Shown one piece after another: positions 15,957-26,700 of a stretch of 64,000 nt of DNA. Origin of the DNA: Aquimarina latercula DSM 2041 (GTDB lineage: Bacteria; Bacteroidota; Bacteroidia; Flavobacteriales; Flavobacteriaceae); contig NZ_AUMK01000010.1 in assembly GCF_000430645.1 (NCBI RefSeq), forward strand, positions 248,001 to 312,000. The letters are read 5' to 3'. The position numbers and the translations under genes are program-made. Under the pieces are notes generated by a model, which was given only the letters and a program-made list of their open reading frames with translations, searched no databases and was not told where the DNA came from. Position 1 is the first letter of the stretch; the number at the start of each line of letters is the position of its first letter.

Positions 15957-17429
15957 ATGAAAAGACTTAAAACATTCATTTTGCTCATTTCTATCGTTAA
16001 TGTAACCTTATCTTTTGGACAAGAGAAGTTTAATTATAAGTTTTTAAATGATTATTCTACAAAAGAAGTTCCACTAGAAGAAAAAACGAAATTAGATCAG
16101 AACGCACCGACGAATCACATTACATTAATTCAAAAAAAAGCACTTCATTTTGATAAAATCACAGAAGATTGGAAACAAGTAGATTGTGGAGTACTTTATA
16201 ACCTCAAATTATCCGAAAACTATATTACTTGGGTCCTTTATTATTATTGGGGCGAAGAACTTCATACCACCCTTGTAAATTACGATTTAGAATATAACTT
16301 TATCGATTCAGAGCAACTTGCAATGGATGAAAACGCAGAAGGATGGACTTTATCAGAAAGTACTATTACCCGACACCGTATTCACAGAATGGATGCATTA
16401 TATATCGAACCAGAACAAATAGAATACATAAATTTTATTTTTAAAGATACAGGTGAAATTGTTAGTGAAAAAGAATATTACAATGGAGACATCCCAGATA
16501 CCTGTATTCATTATTTTGATCCATTAGCAGTAAAATATGTACAAGCATTAAATGGGCTTAATATCAGAGATGAAAACGGAAACAAAATTGGTAAATTACT
16601 GTATGGAGAAAAAGTAAATATTATAAAATATACCAATAAAGAATTATCTGTAAATGATAATGGAAAAATCATAAATGGCTCTATAGTAGAAATATGTAAT
16701 TATGAATCTGGTTACAACAAAAGAAGATATGTTTTTGATGGATACCTTGTTGATGATACAGATTTAAAATTATATAATACTCAATTATGTTCTAATACAC
16801 ATATAGAGGATGATAAGGCTCCTTTTAATAGTGGAGAGAAGGTTTGTTTAGATGACACTTATTCCATTGTTTTAGATAAATCATACGATAGTATCCCAAC
16901 TAGTTTTATCAATAAGAATACTGACGTAATAATAGAAAAAGGAGAAATAACTCTACCGTTAACAAATGGGAAGAAAAAAACATTCGTTAATAACACAAAA
17001 TACCTAGAGAGTACGGAATCTTATGAATATATTGGATTTTTAGAATCATTCAATTACCACTTAATAGCAGGAAGTTATTTTGAAGAAGGAGATTTCTTTT
17101 TTGTTGATCAAAATAATGGAGAAATAAAAACTAGGTTCCCAAATTACCCACATATTTCGCCAGACAAAAAAACTATAATTTGTTTTTATTTTAATCCGTA
17201 TAATCATCGTTCTGAGTTTTTCATTTATACAATAGACAATAAGAATCAAATTACTTTAAAACGTATAATAGAAATCGTTTATTGGGGACAAAATATGGAG
17301 AACACAGAAATTCTCTGGACTTCTAATCTCTCTTTTCTAGTAAAAGCAACTCCTATAGCCACGATGTGGAAAAGCTCAGGGAATTATAATAAATCCTATC
17401 AGAATATACATATTAGAATACATAAATAA
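15957..17429 (+). CDS. Secreted protein with SH3-like domain, function unknown
   Basis: 490 residues with a Sec signal (Lys-rich start, hydrophobic core, likely cleavage after Leu-Ser-Phe-Gly near residue 21), no lipobox. Residues ~197-245 contain Leu-Asn-Ile-Arg-Asp-Glu-Asn-Gly-Asn-Lys-Ile-Gly and Gly-Glu-Lys-Val-Asn-Ile-Ile, typical of bacterial SH3 domains that bind cell-wall peptides. The rest is unrecognised. It closes the first effector island, 5 bp after the fragment at 15860. A role as a further protective periplasmic protein is possible but unsupported. Confidence 0.6.
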   Translation: MKRLKTFILLISIVNVTLSFGQEKFNYKFLNDYSTKEVPLEEKTKLDQNAPTNHITLIQKKALHFDKITEDWKQVDCGVLYNLKLSENYITWVLYYYWGEELHTTLVNYDLEYNFIDSEQLAMDENAEGWTLSESTITRHRIHRMDALYIEPEQIEYINFIFKDTGEIVSEKEYYNGDIPDTCIHYFDPLAVKYVQALNGLNIRDENGNKIGKLLYGEKVNIIKYTNKELSVNDNGKIINGSIVEICNYESGYNKRRYVFDGYLVDDTDLKLYNTQLCSNTHIEDDKAPFNSGEKVCLDDTYSIVLDKSYDSIPTSFINKNTDVIIEKGEITLPLTNGKKKTFVNNTKYLESTESYEYIGFLESFNYHLIAGSYFEEGDFFFVDQNNGEIKTRFPNYPHISPDKKTIICFYFNPYNHRSEFFIYTIDNKNQITLKRIIEIVYWGQNMENTEILWTSNLSFLVKATPIATMWKSSGNYNKSYQNIHIRIHK

Positions 17430-17856
17430 AAAACTTAATATAACATTTTATTCCAATAATCTTAGAGGTTCTAGTCTGTCCAAAATAGAATACCCGCTTC
17501 CCTTCCATAAATTTCTATCACACACCTATAAAACATTTTCTAATGTATAGGGGTAACAATTACACTATAGATTGTATATAAAGTAGAACGTACAAAATAA
17601 AGGGGGAAAACAACCCATTTTTGTGTAAGAAAACGCAAATATAACGTTGCTAACTATAAGATTTTTAAAATTTTAAGTATTTTTATAAGAGAATAGTTAG
17701 GTACTATTTTTGATAGTTTTTACGCAATTCGAATATACATTCTTTCCCCAAATCGTTCGAACTGTTAACTATCACTATAAATCGTATACTAATAGTTGAC
17801 TAAATAATGAATTTTTAGCATTAGGGCATTTTACAAAACTGGAAATAAGGAAAATC
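17430..17856. other. Intergenic region before the second vgrG
   Basis: 427 bases, very AT-rich, with no coding frame that I can support. No good terminator hairpin and no clear promoter pair is seen. It separates the two vgrG islands and must contain the second island's promoter. Confidence 0.5.
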
Positions 17857-19644
17857 ATGGCACTGCAATCAAACACACAAATTTTTATCGGAGGATCTCC
17901 TATAAAAGCCTATAAAAGACTAATGTTACATCAAGAAATTGATGCACATCATGCGTTAGAACTTTTATGTCGAATGGATGTATTAGAAACTATCGCAGGA
18001 GAAATTGCCTCGGAAAGCAAAAATTATCTTGGCGAAATTCTAACCGTAAAAGTATCCTCTTTAGATACTGTAAACGGATATAAAGAATTAGAGTTTAAAG
18101 GTATTGTTACCTCAGTAAGTAATACAAAAGGATTTCATCAACAAAGCGGTGATCTAGTTTCTATAAAAGCACATTCTTGCAGCATTATTACGGATGATGG
18201 TCCACATTATGACTCTCATAGTGATGTTGGACTTTCTGAAATATTGGATAAAACTTTTCAGGGATATGATAAGTCTAAACTTGATACTAATATTAGTCCT
18301 CAAAACTCAGAAAGTCTTCATTATAGCGTACAGCATAATGAGAGCGCTTTCAAATATGCTAGTAGATTAGCTGCCCAGTACAGCGAATGGTTTTTTTATG
18401 ATGGTAGTAAACTAGTATTCGGAAAACCCGAAGATAAAGAAGCAACAGAACTAAATTACGGCCATGATTTACAAGAATTCTCTTTAAATCTCAATCCTAC
18501 TCCTAATAATTTTAAATATTTTACGAATGATTACCTAACCGATGAGCAGCACGAAATGGCTACTGCCCAAATAAATTCTGGTGTCAATGGATTTAATGGT
18601 TTTACAAGTCAAAAAAGTGAGGCAATCTTTGCTAAAGAAACAAGCATCTACGTAAACTCATATTATGATCCGCAATTAAAAAAACGACTAGACAAACACG
18701 TAGAGCAACAAAAGAAAGCAACAGAAGTAAGACAAGTTGAAATACATGGAGTAAGTGATAATCCAGGTGTAAATCTTGGTCAAGTTGTAAAAATAAAAGG
18801 AGAAAACTCTGATTATGGAAGTTTTAGAATTATAAGTGTATCTCATAATTCTACGGAAAATGGAAAGTATCAAAATCGTTTTGTAGGAGTAACTGCTGAT
18901 TTAGATGTCTATCCTAATACTAATATGATGGCATTTCCAAAGAGTGAATCACAAGTAGCTACCGTAATGGATAATGCCGATCCAGAAGGAATGAGTCGAA
19001 TAAAAGTTCAGTTTCCTTGGCAAAAAGCAACCGGAGAAGAAACCCCATGGCTTCGTGTTTTAACTCCGCATGCAGGAGGTGGTAAAGGTTTTCAATTTAC
19101 ACCTGAAAAAGATGAAGAAGTTATCGTAGGTTTTGAAGGAGGTAATGCAGAAAGACCTTATGTAATGGGAGCTCTTTTTACAGGAAGTAGCAATGCAGGT
19201 GATTGGAAAACTGAAAAGAATGATATCAAAGCGATCAAAACTCGAGGTGGTCATACACTATCCTTCTCTGATGAAGACGGAAAAGAAACCATTACGATAA
19301 CTGACAAAAATGGAAATTCTATCATCTTAGACACTTCCAAAAAAGAAATAAACATCAGTGCTCCAGAAAAAATTAATTTTTCGTCTAAAGAAATTAATAT
19401 TAATGCATCGGAGACCGTAAATATTGACGGTACAAATAATGTAAATGTTAAGTCCAAAGAAATCCTTAATGATGGTAGTGCTAAAGTTACTATCAATAGT
19501 GGAGCTAAAGTTGAAGTCGGAGCACCTAGTACTTTGGTAGAAGGAAAAGCAGAACTAAAGCTTACTAGTAAAGGAATGACGGATATTGATGGTACTGCAA
19601 TGACTAATGTAAAAGGAGGTTTGTTAAATCTAAATTGTGGGTAA
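17857..19644 (+). CDS. vgrG: T6SS spike protein VgrG (copy 2)
   Basis: 595 residues, paralogue of the protein at 681: same opening residues, same gpD-like part, and the OB-fold with Met-Ser-Arg-Ile-Lys-Val-Gln-Phe-Pro-Trp and Phe-Glu-Gly-Gly-Asn-Ala-Glu-Arg-Pro-Tyr at ~365-440. The beta-helical tail after ~470 differs strongly from copy 1 and ends Leu-Asn-Leu-Asn-Cys-Gly. It is followed after 6 bp by a 453-residue protein and then the PAAR-Rhs effector, so this spike probably carries the Rhs protein. Confidence 0.93.
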   Translation: MALQSNTQIFIGGSPIKAYKRLMLHQEIDAHHALELLCRMDVLETIAGEIASESKNYLGEILTVKVSSLDTVNGYKELEFKGIVTSVSNTKGFHQQSGDLVSIKAHSCSIITDDGPHYDSHSDVGLSEILDKTFQGYDKSKLDTNISPQNSESLHYSVQHNESAFKYASRLAAQYSEWFFYDGSKLVFGKPEDKEATELNYGHDLQEFSLNLNPTPNNFKYFTNDYLTDEQHEMATAQINSGVNGFNGFTSQKSEAIFAKETSIYVNSYYDPQLKKRLDKHVEQQKKATEVRQVEIHGVSDNPGVNLGQVVKIKGENSDYGSFRIISVSHNSTENGKYQNRFVGVTADLDVYPNTNMMAFPKSESQVATVMDNADPEGMSRIKVQFPWQKATGEETPWLRVLTPHAGGGKGFQFTPEKDEEVIVGFEGGNAERPYVMGALFTGSSNAGDWKTEKNDIKAIKTRGGHTLSFSDEDGKETITITDKNGNSIILDTSKKEINISAPEKINFSSKEININASETVNIDGTNNVNVKSKEILNDGSAKVTINSGAKVEVGAPSTLVEGKAELKLTSKGMTDIDGTAMTNVKGGLLNLNCG

Positions 19645-19650
19645 TATATC

Positions 19651-21012
19651 ATGAATAATGAGCATAATCCCATAGCGCAATTAATTACCACAATTCAACA
19701 AAAATGGATTGATGAGGTAAGTCCGAACAATCATATTCAATTGGTACGATGGTTAATCAAACCTGATCAAGCTAGACTATATGAAGGTTTTCTAAGATTA
19801 GAATCTACTCCAAATGGAGGACTTCCCGATGTTCCAATTGTGCTGCTTACAGCTTTCGAAACAAAAGAAACTCACAGCAGAAAATTAATAGAAGATTGGA
19901 TTGAAACTTTTAAAAAAGACGAAAAATTACAACAAGAACTAAAAGTTAGGAACTTAAAATTCAATTGGAATATTACAGACTATGAGGCAAAACTAGAAAA
20001 TGAGAATACTGATTCTAATATTTTATTATTGGAAATGCTCAGTACTTTTCAAAAAGCAATGCCTAACCCTCAACTACATTTAACTTTATCGCTTTATCCC
20101 TACTCTATAGAAGACACTAAGGATTATGGTAAATGGATTGACAATCTTATACAATTAGGGATACCCGATAAAGTGAGACTTATGTTTTTTGATTATGTAG
20201 AAGAAAGGCATTTTGATCAACTTATAAAAACACATCAGGATGTTTCTAAATCTTTAGCTGTGCCCATTGATTTACAAGGTGCTATTAACAAAATAGCAGC
20301 AGCGGGGGATCCAAATGATCCAGAAGTTCAATTTAGACAATGCATGATAGAAATGTCCAAAAGTGTAACTAAAAAAAATCTCCCACGACTTCATAATTGG
20401 GGTAAAAAAGGATTAATGGTTACTCAGAAATCTGGAAGTAAATCTGCCTTTGCTACTGCTCATGTCATATATGCTGGAATGCTTTTCAATTTCAAGGAAT
20501 ATCAAATTATAGAAGAATTACTACAAAAAGGTATGGCTATTGCAAAACAAGGATTATCAGTAGGTGATGATACTTGTAAGCCAATTATTGTACAAAATTA
20601 TGGGTATCAAGCAAGTTGTAAGCAATTACAAAAACAAAAAGACACAGCAGCAGATTTATTTTGTAAACAAGCAGAAATGTCTATTGAATATGGTTTTGGT
20701 CCACAAGCATTGACAGCATGGTGGTTGGGATATAATGTAATAAAAAAAAGAGACAAGAAACGCTATACAACTATTATTACTGAGGCATACCAATATGGAG
20801 TAACATTGCCAATAGAACTAATAAAATCGACGTGTATGGCATATATCGCAGCGGATTATTATAACAATTGCGAAAAAAACAGAAATACTGAAGAATGTGA
20901 ATCTATTGATCTCTTCATGAGAGAAATTGAAGGAGAAGAATGGAGAGAACAAGTAGAAACACATCGTAAAGAAATGGAGAAAAAAAGTCTTTCAATTTTA
21001 AACTGGTTCTAG
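19651..21012 (+). CDS. Uncharacterised protein between VgrG and Rhs, candidate effector adaptor
   Basis: 453 residues, soluble, no signal peptide. The N-terminal ~190 residues look alpha/beta. The C-terminal half (~235-400) is mainly helical and reads like degenerate TPR repeats (Ala-x-Val-Ile-Tyr-Ala-Gly-Met-Leu-Phe-Asn-Phe-Lys-Glu-Tyr; later Tyr-Gly-Tyr-Gln-Ala-Ser). It lies 6 bp after vgrG and 2 bp before the PAAR-Rhs gene. In other phyla this slot is used by DUF4123 (Tap) or EagR adaptors; this protein resembles neither as far as I can tell. An adaptor or chaperone role is an inference from position. Confidence 0.65.
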   Translation: MNNEHNPIAQLITTIQQKWIDEVSPNNHIQLVRWLIKPDQARLYEGFLRLESTPNGGLPDVPIVLLTAFETKETHSRKLIEDWIETFKKDEKLQQELKVRNLKFNWNITDYEAKLENENTDSNILLLEMLSTFQKAMPNPQLHLTLSLYPYSIEDTKDYGKWIDNLIQLGIPDKVRLMFFDYVEERHFDQLIKTHQDVSKSLAVPIDLQGAINKIAAAGDPNDPEVQFRQCMIEMSKSVTKKNLPRLHNWGKKGLMVTQKSGSKSAFATAHVIYAGMLFNFKEYQIIEELLQKGMAIAKQGLSVGDDTCKPIIVQNYGYQASCKQLQKQKDTAADLFCKQAEMSIEYGFGPQALTAWWLGYNVIKKRDKKRYTTIITEAYQYGVTLPIELIKSTCMAYIAADYYNNCEKNRNTEECESIDLFMREIEGEEWREQVETHRKEMEKKSLSILNWF

Positions 21013-21014
21013 AT

Positions 21015-24000
21015 ATGTTATTAGCAAGTAAACACTTTACTCCTGTCATCGGAATTGATATACATATCATAATCGTTCCGCCTGGAGTTCCTATACCAAT
21101 TCCTCATCCATACATAGGTATGGTTATTGATCCTATGGATTATGTTCCTATTATTGGATCTACCGTAAATGTAAACTGTGTTCCCAAAGGAAATAGTGGA
21201 ACAGCAGGAATGATCGGAACAGTAGTTCATATACCTATGGGAGGTCCGTTTGCAATGGCTCCGATGATTGGTCACGATTCTATGAACTTTTTTGGAAGCA
21301 CAAAAGTAAGCGTAGAAGATGCCTATTTTACTCCTGCAGGATATATGACAATGACATGTAATGACATCGGGATGCCGTTGTCATTGACTCCTGGAAAAAA
21401 GATGAAACCAATTCCTAGTTTGTATCTACCATCGTCAATGAGTGTTCCTTTACCAATGGGAAAACCTGTTAATGTTGGAGGACCCTACGCTCCAGATTTG
21501 ATGGGAATGCTAATGGCTTTAGTGATGTCATACGGTTTTGGTGCTCTTATGAAAGGAGCTGGAAAAGGATTAACCAAATTAAATCATAAAGTATTAAAGA
21601 AATTTCCTGCCACACAAGGTCTTAGTAAAAAAATGTGTAAAATGGGATTCGAACCGGTTGACCTAATTACAGGTCGTATGGTATATGAAGGAGAAGATTT
21701 TAGCATTGCTGGACCAATACCTATTCGTTGGGAACGAAATTGGTATTCAGATTCTGGATATGAAGGAATGATGGGACATGGAATGCATTGCAATTATGAT
21801 CTCTCATTACACGTTGATTTTGATGAGGATTCCATCGTAATGCGATTACCAGATGGAAGAATAACTTCTTTCCCAATGTTGCTTACAGAAAATGAAACTT
21901 CTTATAACAGAACGGAAAAACTAACACTTACCTTTATTGATGGTAGCACCTATGAAGTTATTGACAATGAATCACAACAAACATATACATTTAAGAAATA
22001 TACGAATACATTATACAAACCGACAAATTTAAAAAATCCTGAAGGTTTTGAAATTCAATTCATTTATAACGCTGTTTATAAATTAGAACAAATCATCGAT
22101 ACTGCTGGCAGAAGAATTGATTTAGATCTAAATGAAGAAAACAAAATAACTAAAGTTTCCGCTACGCATCAGGGAGAAACCAGAACGCTAGTAAAATATT
22201 CTTATAATGAAGAAGGAGATTTAATTGAAATTATTGACGCATTAGATCAAAAAACGGTGATGGAATATGAAAATCACCTAATGATAAAGAAAACTGATCG
22301 TAATGGTCAGGCATTCTATTGGGAATATGACGGAAAAAAAACTGGTGCTAAATGTATTAGAACCTGGGGAGATGGAGGCATATTATCAGGAACAATTGAA
22401 TATAACAAAGGGTATAATGTAATTACCAATTCACTAGATCAAGAGAGTATCTATTACTTTAACAATCAAAATCTTTGTACACAAGTTACCGATCCAATGG
22501 GAGATCATATTTTCCATGAATATACGCCATATATGGAACCGTATCGCGATATTGATGAAGAAGGAAATATAACAGGATATAGTTATGATGATAGAGGAAA
22601 TTTAATTGGTTTACATCAACCTGATGGTTCCGTTATTGGATTTGTTTACGACGAAAAAGATAGATTGGTTCTTACTAAAGACCCAGCTGGAGGATCTGTA
22701 GTAAAAACTTTTGAAAATGACCGTCTACACGCTGTAATTGGATTAGATGGAGGCGTTACCTCTTTTGAATACAATAACCAAGGGTTAATTCAGGAAGTAA
22801 GAGATAATGCAGGGAATAGAACTTTTCTAAATTATGATGAAGATCATAACCTAAATAAATTAACACTACCTAATAATGCAGAATCTACTTGGGAATATGA
22901 CCCTTGGGGAAGATGTTTACATACCAAAAATTCTGAAGACCATCAACAACAATTCTTTTATGATGAATTAGACCGTATTTATCAAATACGACAAGCAGAT
23001 AATAATCTTATTAAATTAAAGTATAATGCCTATGATGAGATAATCCAGACCATAGATCAAAAGAAACGAGAAGTTAATTTTGACTACACTCCTATGGGAA
23101 GTCTCAAAATGAGAGAGGAAAATAGTAGAAAAGTTTACTTTAAATATGATACAGAAGAACAACTGAATACCATTACCAACGAGCACAATGAATATTATCG
23201 TTTTTCTAGAAATGAAAAAGGAGAAATTATTAGAGAAATTGGTTTTGATGGACTTACCCGAAAATATAATCGCGACCGAGCAGGAAAAGTATTAAAAGTA
23301 AATAGACCCGATGATAAATATACGGAGTACGAATATGATTTTAACGGTAGAATCACTAGAGCAGAACACAGCGATGGTACATGGGAAACCTATAGCTATG
23401 ATCTTAACGGTAACCTGATTGAAGCTGTAAATGAAAATAGTCGTGTGCAACTCATACGAGATACTGCAGGACGCATAATCGCTGAAAATCAAGACGGACA
23501 CCTGGTAGAAAGTGAATACGACTCTTTAAGCAATCGAACTAACATTACAAGTAGTCTTGGAGCCAATATTGCGTTGACAAGAAACAAACTTGGATTGGTA
23601 GAAAAAATAAATGCTAGCAATCTATCTCAAACTGAAGAATCAACGAAAGCTTGGAATGCACAATTTGCACACAATAGCTTAGGAATGGAAGTAGAAAGAA
23701 TGCTTCCTGGTGGTATCATTAATCATATCGAATATGATCAAGCGGGCAGACCTATACAACACAAAGTAACGGCTGGCAATAGAGAAATGCGTCATCGTAC
23801 CTATACCTGGAATGTAAATGACCGATTGACCAAAATGGTAGATCAATTAACCAATGGAACTGTAGCCTATGGTTATGACGAGTTCAATAATTTGGCAGGA
23901 GCACGATATGAAAACAAACAGTTTGACTATAAACTACCAGACGAAGTAGGTAATTTATACAGAACCGAGGGTAAAGGAGATCGAAAATATGGAACTGGAG

Positions 24001-25190
24001 GACAATTACTGGAAGCCAATAGAAATAAGTTTAAGTACGATGCCGAAGGAAATCTAATCACCAAAATCAGTGCCACTGGCACATTTGAATATTCTTGGTA
24101 CGGCAACGGAATGCTACGATCCGTAACCGACCCTAAAAATAACACTACCCAGTTCGAATACGACGCATTAGGTCGTAGAACTGTAAAAATAAAACACACC
24201 AAAGGCTTCTCTCCTTCTCAAGGAGAGATGTCTACCACAGGTAGACAGAGAGGTTCCATCACACGCTTTGTCTGGGACGGCAACGTCCCTCTCCACGAAT
24301 GGAGCTATGATCTCAAAGACAGACCCGAACTAGTAGTAGACGAGTTTGGAATGCTGGCAGAAAGTAAACCCGAACCTATAGAAAATCTGATTACTTGGGT
24401 ATTTGATGAAGGTACATTTAAACCTGCTGCTAAAATTACACCAGAAGACTCCTACTCTATCATTACAGATTATCTGGGAACTCCCGTAGAAATGTACAAT
24501 AGCAAAGGCGAAAAAACCTGGCAGGTAGAGTATGATATTTATGGAAAAGTACGTAAACTTGTAAAGGGTTCATTGAATGATTGTCCATTTAGATATCAAG
24601 GCCAGTATGAAGATGTAGAAACTGGATTGTATTACAACAGATTTAGATATTATACTCCTGATGAAGGAGTGTATATAACTAAGGATCCAATAGGTCTTGC
24701 AGGAAATAATCCTAATCTATACGCTTACGTATCCAATACAACAAAATATGTTGATATTTTTGGTTGTAATATGTTTAATCCTATAACTTGGACTGCTCCT
24801 AGTGCTTCGCAAGGAGGAACAGGTTATACTTATAAAATATTTCAACAAGATATTGATTGGGACTTGCCTGTAAATACTAGAAATGGTACTAAGACAAATT
24901 TAGAACTTGCTGAAATGGGTAGAAGTCCTTTTGTTGTGAAAGATGGTAAATATGAAATTATAAATTTACATCATTCTAACCAAAATGCTAAAGGTCCATT
25001 ATTTGAGTTGTCAGCAGCTACTCACCAGCAAAATTATGGGACTAATGCTCTTCACCCGCATTTACCTGAAAAGCATCCGCATAATCCAACGGATCATAAA
25101 AAATTTGGTGTTGATAGAGAAGCGTATTGGAAAGAAAGGGCTTCAAAAGAAAGAGCTAATAGAGCTAAAACTAAAGTTAAATGTAACTAG
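21015..25190 (+). CDS. rhs: PAAR-Rhs T6SS effector with C-terminal LHH nuclease
   Basis: 1391 residues. Residues 1-~150 are PAAR-like (Pro/Gly/His-rich, with His-Pro-Tyr-Ile-Gly and Ile-Gly-His-Asp). From ~213 a DUF6531-type entry (Asp-Leu-Ile-Thr-Gly-Arg-Met, Trp-Glu-Arg-Asn-Trp-Tyr) leads to many YD repeats that form the Rhs cocoon. The core ends at ~1180-1250 with [13 protein letters not shown] and Asp-Ile-Phe-Gly (1247-1250). The last ~140 residues hold Leu1318-His-His followed by Asn-Gln-x-Ala-x-Gly-Pro-Leu-Phe-Glu-Leu-Ser, matching the LHH group of HNH/EndoVII nucleases, so the target is DNA. An immunity gene follows after 7 bp. Confidence 0.9.
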   Translation: MLLASKHFTPVIGIDIHIIIVPPGVPIPIPHPYIGMVIDPMDYVPIIGSTVNVNCVPKGNSGTAGMIGTVVHIPMGGPFAMAPMIGHDSMNFFGSTKVSVEDAYFTPAGYMTMTCNDIGMPLSLTPGKKMKPIPSLYLPSSMSVPLPMGKPVNVGGPYAPDLMGMLMALVMSYGFGALMKGAGKGLTKLNHKVLKKFPATQGLSKKMCKMGFEPVDLITGRMVYEGEDFSIAGPIPIRWERNWYSDSGYEGMMGHGMHCNYDLSLHVDFDEDSIVMRLPDGRITSFPMLLTENETSYNRTEKLTLTFIDGSTYEVIDNESQQTYTFKKYTNTLYKPTNLKNPEGFEIQFIYNAVYKLEQIIDTAGRRIDLDLNEENKITKVSATHQGETRTLVKYSYNEEGDLIEIIDALDQKTVMEYENHLMIKKTDRNGQAFYWEYDGKKTGAKCIRTWGDGGILSGTIEYNKGYNVITNSLDQESIYYFNNQNLCTQVTDPMGDHIFHEYTPYMEPYRDIDEEGNITGYSYDDRGNLIGLHQPDGSVIGFVYDEKDRLVLTKDPAGGSVVKTFENDRLHAVIGLDGGVTSFEYNNQGLIQEVRDNAGNRTFLNYDEDHNLNKLTLPNNAESTWEYDPWGRCLHTKNSEDHQQQFFYDELDRIYQIRQADNNLIKLKYNAYDEIIQTIDQKKREVNFDYTPMGSLKMREENSRKVYFKYDTEEQLNTITNEHNEYYRFSRNEKGEIIREIGFDGLTRKYNRDRAGKVLKVNRPDDKYTEYEYDFNGRITRAEHSDGTWETYSYDLNGNLIEAVNENSRVQLIRDTAGRIIAENQDGHLVESEYDSLSNRTNITSSLGANIALTRNKLGLVEKINASNLSQTEESTKAWNAQFAHNSLGMEVERMLPGGIINHIEYDQAGRPIQHKVTAGNREMRHRTYTWNVNDRLTKMVDQLTNGTVAYGYDEFNNLAGARYENKQFDYKLPDEVGNLYRTEGKGDRKYGTGGQLLEANRNKFKYDAEGNLITKISATGTFEYSWYGNGMLRSVTDPKNNTTQFEYDALGRRTVKIKHTKGFSPSQGEMSTTGRQRGSITRFVWDGNVPLHEWSYDLKDRPELVVDEFGMLAESKPEPIENLITWVFDEGTFKPAAKITPEDSYSIITDYLGTPVEMYNSKGEKTWQVEYDIYGKVRKLVKGSLNDCPFRYQGQYEDVETGLYYNRFRYYTPDEGVYITKDPIGLAGNNPNLYAYVSNTTKYVDIFGCNMFNPITWTAPSASQGGTGYTYKIFQQDIDWDLPVNTRNGTKTNLELAEMGRSPFVVKDGKYEIINLHHSNQNAKGPLFELSAATHQQNYGTNALHPHLPEKHPHNPTDHKKFGVDREAYWKERASKERANRAKTKVKCN

Positions 25191-25197
25191 ACAATAT

Positions 25198-25632
25198 ATG
25201 TTATCTGAAAAAGTAATTGATCATTTAAAAAGTAATAACTGGTGGTATGATGACCCATCACAAGAATATGCTGATGCTTTCATGGATATGAATATTCCTT
25301 TAGAAAGTGATTTTTCAAAATTTTATCTTCATGCGGAAGATTCCCCTAATTTTAGTAATGAAAATTTAGAATTATATCAAGTTGGATGGTTTATTTTAAA
25401 TTCAAGTTATTTAGATCAGACTAAAAACATACAAAAATCTCTCAATATTACTGAAAATTATATCCCTTTAAATTCTTTCGAAGCAAATCAGGGATACTTA
25501 TACAATAAGAACGACGATTCAGTTATATATATTGAAGCAGGACAAAAGTTAAAGAATTTTCATGATGGAATAATTGATACAAAATGGAATAGCTTTAATG
25601 AATTTCTTGAATGGTATTTTGGACTTAATTGA
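25198..25632 (+). CDS. SUKH (SMI1/KNR4)-like immunity protein
   Basis: 144 residues from ATG 25198; the longer frame upstream lies inside rhs and is not used. No signal peptide, so cytoplasmic, as needed against a nuclease. The C-terminal segment with Trp-Asn-Ser-Phe-Asn-Glu-Phe-Leu-Glu-Trp-Tyr-Phe and the middle Ile-Pro-Leu-Glu-Ser-Asp-Phe-Ser-Lys-Phe resemble SUKH proteins, a common immunity family for HNH-type toxins. Position directly behind the LHH tip supports the pairing. The SUKH call is moderate. Confidence 0.68.
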   Translation: MLSEKVIDHLKSNNWWYDDPSQEYADAFMDMNIPLESDFSKFYLHAEDSPNFSNENLELYQVGWFILNSSYLDQTKNIQKSLNITENYIPLNSFEANQGYLYNKNDDSVIYIEAGQKLKNFHDGIIDTKWNSFNEFLEWYFGLN

Positions 25633-25640
25633 AATTAATT

Positions 25641-25680
25641 AAACAAAAAATCGCTCCAGAAGAGGAGCGATTTTTTGTTT
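25641..25680 (+). terminator. Rho-independent terminator after the rhs operon
   Basis: A perfect 17-bp inverted repeat (25641-25657 against 25664-25680) with a 6-nt loop; the GC core is TCGCTCC/GGAGCGA flanked by A and T runs. It ends the vgrG-adaptor-rhs-immunity transcript. Confidence 0.9.
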
Positions 25681-25854
25681 AATTCCATTCATTTTTAATA
25701 ATCTTTCAAAATATAAATTCTTTTATCTTTTAAACTTACTGCTAACAATTTCATTTACGGAAGCATGTTCTGAAAACACTAATTAGTTCAAAAATAATTT
25801 TATTAGCAATTCTATATATTTAAATTATTTGTAGTAGCCAACCAGAAGAATATA

Positions 25855-26508
<654 letters not shown>

Positions 26509-26523
26509 ACAACTTCTAAATAT

Positions 26524-26700
26524 ATCATTACAGATTATCTGGGAACTCTGTAGAAATGTACAATAGCAAAGGCGAAAAAACCTGGCAGGTAGAGTATGAT
26601 ATTTATGAGGACAGAGCGTAAAGAAAAGGTCTGGTAGACCTTTTTAGCGATCGCGCCAGACTGCCGCGCCGGATTTTTTCGTAAACTTGTAAAAGATTCA
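26524..26700 (+). pseudogene. Rhs core remnant upstream of orphan cassette 1
   Basis: Matches the rhs core from about 24456 to 24570 almost base for base (for example the stretch encoding Thr-Asp-Tyr-Leu-Gly-Thr), but with a one-base deletion before GTAGAAATG and with the 72-nt element at 26608 replacing 8 bases. It cannot be translated through. It gives homology to the intact rhs on the 5' side of the orphan tip. Confidence 0.85.
26608..26679 (+). repeat. 72-nt GC-rich hairpin element, copy 1
   Basis: Inserted in the rhs core remnant between ATTTATG and CGTAAACTTG. About 51 percent GC in a region near one third. It contains AAAAGGTCT-GGT-AGACCTTTT (9-bp stem), the palindrome GCGATCGC, and CCAGACT, which can also pair with GGTCTGG. 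It differs from copy 2 at only three positions. No known family recognised. Confidence 0.85.

Noticed and set aside
24985..25197. Upstream extension of the SUKH-like gene into rhs
   Set aside because: Overlaps the well-supported LHH nuclease domain in another frame; ATG 25198 gives a complete immunity protein.
26646..26655. GCGATCGC palindrome as a cyanobacterial HIP1-type repeat
   Set aside because: Found only inside the two copies of the 72-nt element, not dispersed in the window.
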